7,298 nt of DNA from Solobacterium sp. (GTDB lineage: Bacteria > Bacillota_I > Bacilli_A > Erysipelotrichales > Erysipelotrichaceae), in the NCBI GenBank assembly GCA_017543025.1, contig JAFYGX010000062.1, forward strand, positions 1-7,298, in the 5' to 3' direction. Of the stretch, positions 5,466 to 7,298 are shown in pieces. Positions within the stretch are counted from its first letter, which is position 1. The number at the start of each line of letters is the position of its first letter. The position numbers and the translations under genes are program-made. The notes under the pieces are model-generated. The model had not been told where the DNA came from. It did no database searches and saw only the letters and a list, made by a program, of their open reading frames with translations.

Positions 5466-7298
5466 GTGAACAGGACTCAGACAGCGATCCGATCATTTTT
5501 TGCAGAGAAGGAGAACCGGGTAAAGGCAGCAGTGTTTATTCTGGTTCTGATCCTGAATATTCTGACCGTCAAGACATCCGATGATCTTGGCTATTCCATC
5601 AGTTACGGAATTGCCGATATCCTGCGCAGGGAATATGAGCAGTATATGACCTGGACGGGCAGGTCGCTGGCGCATCTGTTTGCGAGAAGCTTCCTTGCGC
5701 TTCCGAAAGGAATATTCAATCTGGCAAATTCTCTCTGTTTCTGCGTGCAGATTGAACTGATGGGCCGGCTTGCGGCGGGTAAACGGGAACCGGTATCCGC
5801 ATTGCTCTACAGTCTGCTTGCACTGGGGGTCTTTCTGTTTGCGCCGCTGTTTGGTCAGACGGTGTTATGGGAGACCGGTGCCTGCAATTATCTCTGGACT
5901 GCAGTGGTGATTCTTGCATTTTTACTGCCGTATCGGTATGCGATGAATGCGCCGGATGATCAGGGCACCTGGAAAACCGCGGTGCTCATGGGCCTTTCGG
6001 GGATTGCGGCAGGATGGACGAATGAAAATACCGGCGGAGCAGGAATTCTGATGGTGCTCTTCTTTATGGCAATGACAGCTTACCGGCAGAAACGGATTCC
6101 GCTCTGGCAGATCTTTGGGCTTGCCGGTGCGGTATTCGGCTTTGTCATGATGGTCAGGGCGCCGGGCAATGCGATCCGGGCAATGGATTTTGTCAGCACG
6201 GACGGAAAGGCATATGACCTGGTACATGATCTGTATGGCGTACTGGATGTGCTCGGTACCGGAAAGGGATTTCTGGTTCCTTCGGTCTTTGCCGGCATTG
6301 GCGTATGTGTCTGGCAGATCATGCGCGGCAAACGAAGCGAGCTGCTCACAGCGCTTGCGTTTGTGTTCAGCGCGGCGGCTGCGGTCGGTGCGATACTGCT
6401 GAGTCCGGTGCCGGTGCTGTTTGACCGCTCGATGTATGGTGCCGGCATCTTTCTTCTGACCGGCTGTGCGGTGCTGTTCTGCCCGTATCTGCGTAATCCG
6501 AAAGAATCGGACCGGCAGGGGGTTAATGCGGTAAGGACAGGCGGAAAGCTGGTGCTTGCGGCTGGCCTTGTACTCTCATTATTTCAGTACTGCCGGGCGT
6601 TTGTGGATCTGTCCTATACCCGCTATCAGTATCTGGTGCGGGAAAACTGGGTGCGCAGCGTGAGAAATGAGAACTGCCGCAATCCGGTGGTGCCGGTGAT
6701 CTACAGTGAATTTTTTACGACATACAATGCGATGTACGGGCTGAATGATCTGCTTGAGTCGCCTTCATTTGTCAATAACCGCAACTATGCGCTGACGCAT
6801 GATCTGGAAACCGTCCGGGCGACAACGCTCGACCGGTGGAACCGCATTTACCGGAACGGCGATCCGGTTCTGATGAACGAATGGGAATATGAACCGTATC
6901 TGAAGCTTCTGAAGGAGCGTCCTGAACTGGAACTGCTGGCTGTTGCACAGGGAACGGATGAGATTGATCCGAACTGGCTGAGCGAGCTGGAAGAAGTGTT
7001 TGGCGCAGATTCGGGCAGGGATCGTTACCGCATTCTTGCAAGGACGGAGGACGGCCTGAAGGACGAGCATCATCCGGAAGCGTTCGGTACGGAAGCGTAT
7101 GCCGGCGGCCACTATGTCTGGCTGAATGTCTCAGATGAGCCGGAACTGTGCGATATTGTGATTGATCAGCAGGAATATACCAATGACCGTGCGGGGATCA
7201 GTATTGTTGTCTTTGATCCGGAAAAAGACCGGGTGGTCGATTCGATCAGCTTTGACCTTCGGACCGGGACGACCGGAACCCGTATTTATCAGGAGCGC
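5466..7298 (+). CDS. DUF6056-like polytopic membrane protein, putative GT-C-type glycosyltransferase (3' partial)
   Basis: The frame from GTG at 5466 runs 611 codons to the window edge without a stop. The N-terminus is a cytoplasmic basic tail, TM1 (about 20-35), then SDDLGY (38-43), whose Asp pair matches the first-loop acidic motif of GT-C enzymes. Further family-like motifs are WTGR (63-66), PKGIFNLAN (80-88), WETGACNYLWT (135-145) and WTNENTGG (184-191). About nine to eleven TM helices reach residue 378. After that comes a long soluble extracytoplasmic part (380-611 and on), rich in Glu, Asp and Tyr. I assign DUF6056 from these motifs from memory; the family is uncharacterised, and its members resemble lipid-linked-sugar transferases. 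The gene is divergent from the YfhO gene and shares its control region, which suggests joint work on a surface glycan. CCGG is frequent, as in the GGDEF-EIIC gene. The product could also be a polymerase or ligase-like protein; sugar and acceptor are unknown. Confidence 0.82.
   Translation, partial: MNRTQTAIRSFFAEKENRVKAAVFILVLILNILTVKTSDDLGYSISYGIADILRREYEQYMTWTGRSLAHLFARSFLALPKGIFNLANSLCFCVQIELMGRLAAGKREPVSALLYSLLALGVFLFAPLFGQTVLWETGACNYLWTAVVILAFLLPYRYAMNAPDDQGTWKTAVLMGLSGIAAGWTNENTGGAGILMVLFFMAMTAYRQKRIPLWQIFGLAGAVFGFVMMVRAPGNAIRAMDFVSTDGKAYDLVHDLYGVLDVLGTGKGFLVPSVFAGIGVCVWQIMRGKRSELLTALAFVFSAAAAVGAILLSPVPVLFDRSMYGAGIFLLTGCAVLFCPYLRNPKESDRQGVNAVRTGGKLVLAAGLVLSLFQYCRAFVDLSYTRYQYLVRENWVRSVRNENCRNPVVPVIYSEFFTTYNAMYGLNDLLESPSFVNNRNYALTHDLETVRATTLDRWNRIYRNGDPVLMNEWEYEPYLKLLKERPELELLAVAQGTDEIDPNWLSELEEVFGADSGRDRYRILARTEDGLKDEHHPEAFGTEAYAGGHYVWLNVSDEPELCDIVIDQQEYTNDRAGISIVVFDPEKDRVVDSISFDLRTGTTGTRIYQER

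Noticed and set aside
4138..5469. Plus-strand open frame of 443 codons antisense to the YfhO gene, ending in a GTGA overlap with the DUF6056-like start
   Set aside because: It lies mostly opposite a well-supported membrane protein gene. The product is charged, Cys/His-rich and without a recognisable fold, and its first codon has no Shine-Dalgarno. The overlap with the downstream start is best taken as chance.
5716..6448. Minus-strand frames opposite the DUF6056-like gene
   Set aside because: They are Pro/Arg/Ser-rich shadows of a GC-biased coding strand, with no start signals. The plus-strand frame is continuous for 611 codons with family motifs.

Overview
The window (about 52% G+C by eye) looks like a low-to-mid G+C Firmicute chromosome. 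A member of Erysipelotrichales or a related gut/oral lineage is the best guess. This rests on the DUF5648-type surface repeats, the YfhO and DUF6056 membrane proteins, strong AGGAGG-like ribosome binding sites and GTG starts. The lineage is inferred from family content only; there is no rRNA or housekeeping marker.

Layout, left to right. (1) Positions 2-244, plus strand: the last 80 codons of a secreted or surface protein ending in tandem DUF5648-type repeats. (2) A hairpin at 285-324 sits between two convergent genes and has T-runs on both strands, so it probably terminates both. (3) Positions 398-2701, minus strand: one uninterrupted 767-residue reading frame with the order TM - extracytoplasmic sensor - TM - GGDEF diguanylate cyclase - linker - fructose-type PTS EIIC permease. 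This is the most unusual object in the window. (4) Positions 2702-2997: an intergenic region with a weak promoter candidate, three spaced TGAAAG repeats and a small palindrome. (5) Positions 2998-5280, minus strand: a YfhO-family GT-C-like membrane protein, probably a cell-surface glycosyltransferase. (6) Positions 5281-5465: a divergent promoter region in which the two predicted -10 boxes lie on the same bases. (7) Positions 5466 to the window edge, plus strand: a large DUF6056-like polytopic membrane protein with a long extracellular C-terminal part, still open at 7298.

How the genes may work together. YfhO and the DUF6056-like protein share a divergent control region and both look like enzymes that use lipid-linked sugars outside the membrane. 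They may be co-controlled parts of a surface-glycan decoration system whose GT2 (CsbB/GtrB-like) and flippase partners are not in the window. The GGDEF-EIIC protein physically joins a sugar permease fold to c-di-GMP synthesis. All cyclase motifs are intact, but the inhibitory I-site is missing and there is no EIIA or EIIB domain. It may make c-di-GMP in response to an extracellular ligand and/or EIIC sugar occupancy. That functional link is inference. There are no tRNAs, rRNAs, CRISPR arrays, transposases or recognisable riboswitches.
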